From assembly GCF_018614975.1 (NCBI RefSeq), contig NZ_JAGGNR010000020.1:1-64000 (forward strand): DNA of 64,000 bases, read 5' to 3'. The position numbers were made by a program, and so were the translations under genes. Below the pieces are notes generated by a model. It saw nothing but the letters and a program-made list of their open reading frames with translations, ran no database searches and was not told the origin of the DNA. This DNA is from Paenibacillus polymyxa (GTDB taxonomy: Bacteria > Bacillota > Bacilli > Paenibacillales > Paenibacillaceae). Below, piece by piece: positions 62,279 through 64,000 of this stretch (the first letter of the stretch is position 1; every line of letters begins with the position of its first letter).

Positions 62279-63967
62279 CTATTTTCCGCTTTTCACGGAC
62301 TCATACCACTCGTTAACTTCTTTCGTAATCTGATCTCCGCCTGAAGATTTCCATTTCTCAACAAATGAGTCGAATGCATCCACAGAGGTTTTGCCATATA
62401 CAATTTGGGAGAAGGTATCTTTCTCCATCTTCGTCAAAATATCATTGTTCATCTGCATTGTCATTGAAGGTGCACCAGTAAACATTTGATTGAACACGAT
62501 GTCCTTTTGATCCAAAACAATTTTGGCTGCATCAAGCATAGGTACTGGTACACCTGATTTGATTTTCTTCTCAAACGGTGTAGTTGCTTCTTCACCGCTT
62601 GCCAGCTTGGCAAGTGTTGTCATGCTTAGATTGGGAATACGCGCTCCATCAAACGTTAAGGTGTACTTCTCGGGAGCATAACCACCCGTAAGACTTGCAT
62701 CAGTTGATGGTTTCCCATCGACCATTACCCAATCGTACCCTTCGGCAAATCCATGTTCGAACTCATCGCCTTCTTTAGGATTTGCATAGTGATCAAAGAG
62801 ATAGTTCTGATAGGTGAAAAAGGCTTCCGGATTTTTCATGTCTTTGTTAATCAGAACTACGCCGTTTCCGTTCGACGTACCATGTCTTCCTGCTTGACCG
62901 TTTGGACCGGAAGGAATCGGATAGGCTTTGTATTCAGCCTCAGGATTGTTTTTCTTCACATCCTCCAGCGGCCAGGATGGCATCCAGTGAGGACCTACCA
63001 CAATACCTGCTTTTCCAGCAGTAAATTCTTCCGCAGCTTTTGTCTCGTCATACACGCCGGCTTCTTCCGGGATATACCCTTTGCTCATCCAGCTCTGTAA
63101 TTTGGCCAAAGCCTGCTTCGCACCAGGTGTAACGGAACCGTATTCAAGTTTTCCATCTGCCGTCAGATTCCATTGGTTTGGCATTGTACCATAAGCGCCA
63201 AATACCCATCCAGCTTCTGACATCCATGTGTTCAGCCAGTTCTTGAAGCCAATGGTCAGTCCATAGGTGTCCTGCTTCCCATTGCCATCCGGATCTTGAT
63301 TCGTAAACGTTTCCATAATGACTTCAAGATCATCTATCGTTTTAGGTGCTTCCAGATTGAATTTCTTCATCCAGTCTTCGCGTATCCACATGACAGGATC
63401 ACCATTATAGGAATAGTCCAGAATCGGAATACCGATCTTTTTGCCATCTTGCATGTATGGATACCATACGGAAGGATCTTCGTTTACTGCTGCTTTCCAT
63501 GTGTCGCTGGCATATTTGTCAAACAATTCCCCCGCATCGACAAATTTTCCGGACTCAATTAGTTCACGCACCAGATTGAACTCGCCGCGATACGAAATAA
63601 TGTCTGGCATGTCCGCATTGGAAGCAAGCGATAGACGCAGCTTTGTCTCGAATGCATTATTGGTGGAAGGAGATATCCACTGGTTTTTCAATTCAATCCC
63701 GAGTTTCTCCTTGGCCCATTTTGTATGGACGTTGTTATCCTGATCCTCGCCCGGCTTAAACTTCACGTCTGGACCCCAAGGTCGCAAATACGTAATGGAC
63801 ACTGGTGGATCATACTTCCCATTTTTGAGCTCCAACGTTGTCGCTGGTGTACTCGATTCTGCTTTCTTGTCACTTCCACTGCTGCAGCCACTCAAGGCTG
63901 CAGATAGGGCCAATACACCGATCATGACCAAGCTGCCTACTCGTCTCTTTTTACTTGTGTCCAACAT
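62279..63967 (-). CDS. Oligosaccharide-binding lipoprotein of the beta-glucan importer
   Basis: A 562-residue extracellular solute-binding protein. The lipoprotein signal ends in ALSGCSSGS (Cys28). The mature protein has the LplA/YtcQ-type layout, including the calcium-loop-like DPDGNGKQDTYGL. It is the only binding protein beside the second LplB/LplC pair, so it probably feeds it, although it is in a separate transcription unit convergent with the response regulator gene. GGGGG lies just before the ATG at 63967. Its promoter lies beyond the window edge; 63968-64000 shows nothing else. Confidence 0.92.
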   Translation of the reverse strand: MLDTSKKRRVGSLVMIGVLALSAALSGCSSGSDKKAESSTPATTLELKNGKYDPPVSITYLRPWGPDVKFKPGEDQDNNVHTKWAKEKLGIELKNQWISPSTNNAFETKLRLSLASNADMPDIISYRGEFNLVRELIESGKFVDAGELFDKYASDTWKAAVNEDPSVWYPYMQDGKKIGIPILDYSYNGDPVMWIREDWMKKFNLEAPKTIDDLEVIMETFTNQDPDGNGKQDTYGLTIGFKNWLNTWMSEAGWVFGAYGTMPNQWNLTADGKLEYGSVTPGAKQALAKLQSWMSKGYIPEEAGVYDETKAAEEFTAGKAGIVVGPHWMPSWPLEDVKKNNPEAEYKAYPIPSGPNGQAGRHGTSNGNGVVLINKDMKNPEAFFTYQNYLFDHYANPKEGDEFEHGFAEGYDWVMVDGKPSTDASLTGGYAPEKYTLTFDGARIPNLSMTTLAKLASGEEATTPFEKKIKSGVPVPMLDAAKIVLDQKDIVFNQMFTGAPSMTMQMNNDILTKMEKDTFSQIVYGKTSVDAFDSFVEKWKSSGGDQITKEVNEWYESVKSGK

Positions 63968-64000
63968 CGTTCCCCCAGTCTATGTAATGTTGCTTACAGG

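Overview
The window looks like a chromosomal segment of a Paenibacillus-type Bacillota. The signs are AGGAGG ribosome sites with frequent GTG/TTG starts, a gerA-type spore germination operon, a surface-anchored (SLH) laminarinase, and two LplB/LplC-type oligosaccharide importers, each paired with a YesM/YesN-type two-component system. No rRNA, tRNA or CRISPR was seen.

Layout. 0-0.4 kb: the edge of an IS3-family element. 0.5-5.6 kb: a MerR-controlled MFS exporter, then an ArsR-controlled four-module CoA-disulfide reductase/rhodanese/TusA/DsrE protein. 5.8-9.3 kb: a tandem double-GH43 enzyme diverging from a secreted alkaline phosphatase. 9.3-10.1 kb: gene fossils (AraC regulator fused to a GH42 scrap). 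10.3-11.2 kb: a CDF metal exporter with a structured leader.

11.5-26.9 kb: a large glycan-use locus, all on the minus strand. It encodes an importer (LplB, LplC, lipoprotein), a two-component system, an FAD oxidoreductase, an SGNH esterase and a 1535-residue secreted protein with three golvesin-like domains. Two far-apart promoters in it share an almost identical 24-bp element at the same distance from the -10 box, and a cre-like site lies before the giant gene. I could not identify the substrate. This locus is the best candidate here for an undescribed system.

27.1-33.3 kb: a secreted stalk/PKD protein and the gerA/B/C-type operon. 33.5-36.7 kb: a frameshifted cardiolipin synthase, a GyrI-like protein and a WYL regulator. 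36.8-49.1 kb: a dense efflux/detoxification island with four MFS pumps, a MATE pump and an MGT-type glycosyltransferase, under HxlR, SufR-like, LysR and TetR regulators whose probable operators are visible. Inside it, two A-type Fe-S carrier-like genes form one operon with an MFS pump and HxlR, diverging from a regulator with a cysteine cluster. 49.2-52.1 kb: an alpha/beta hydrolase, a purine permease with an unexplained structured leader, and a 42-residue protein.

52.3-64 kb: a beta-glucan system. An SLH-GH16-CBM laminarinase lies downstream of LplB/LplC permeases, diverging from a YesM/YesN pair, with the solute-binding lipoprotein last. The expected flow is extracellular cleavage of glucan, lipoprotein capture, ABC import and two-component induction.

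Functions rest on reading motifs and family knowledge; no database search was run.
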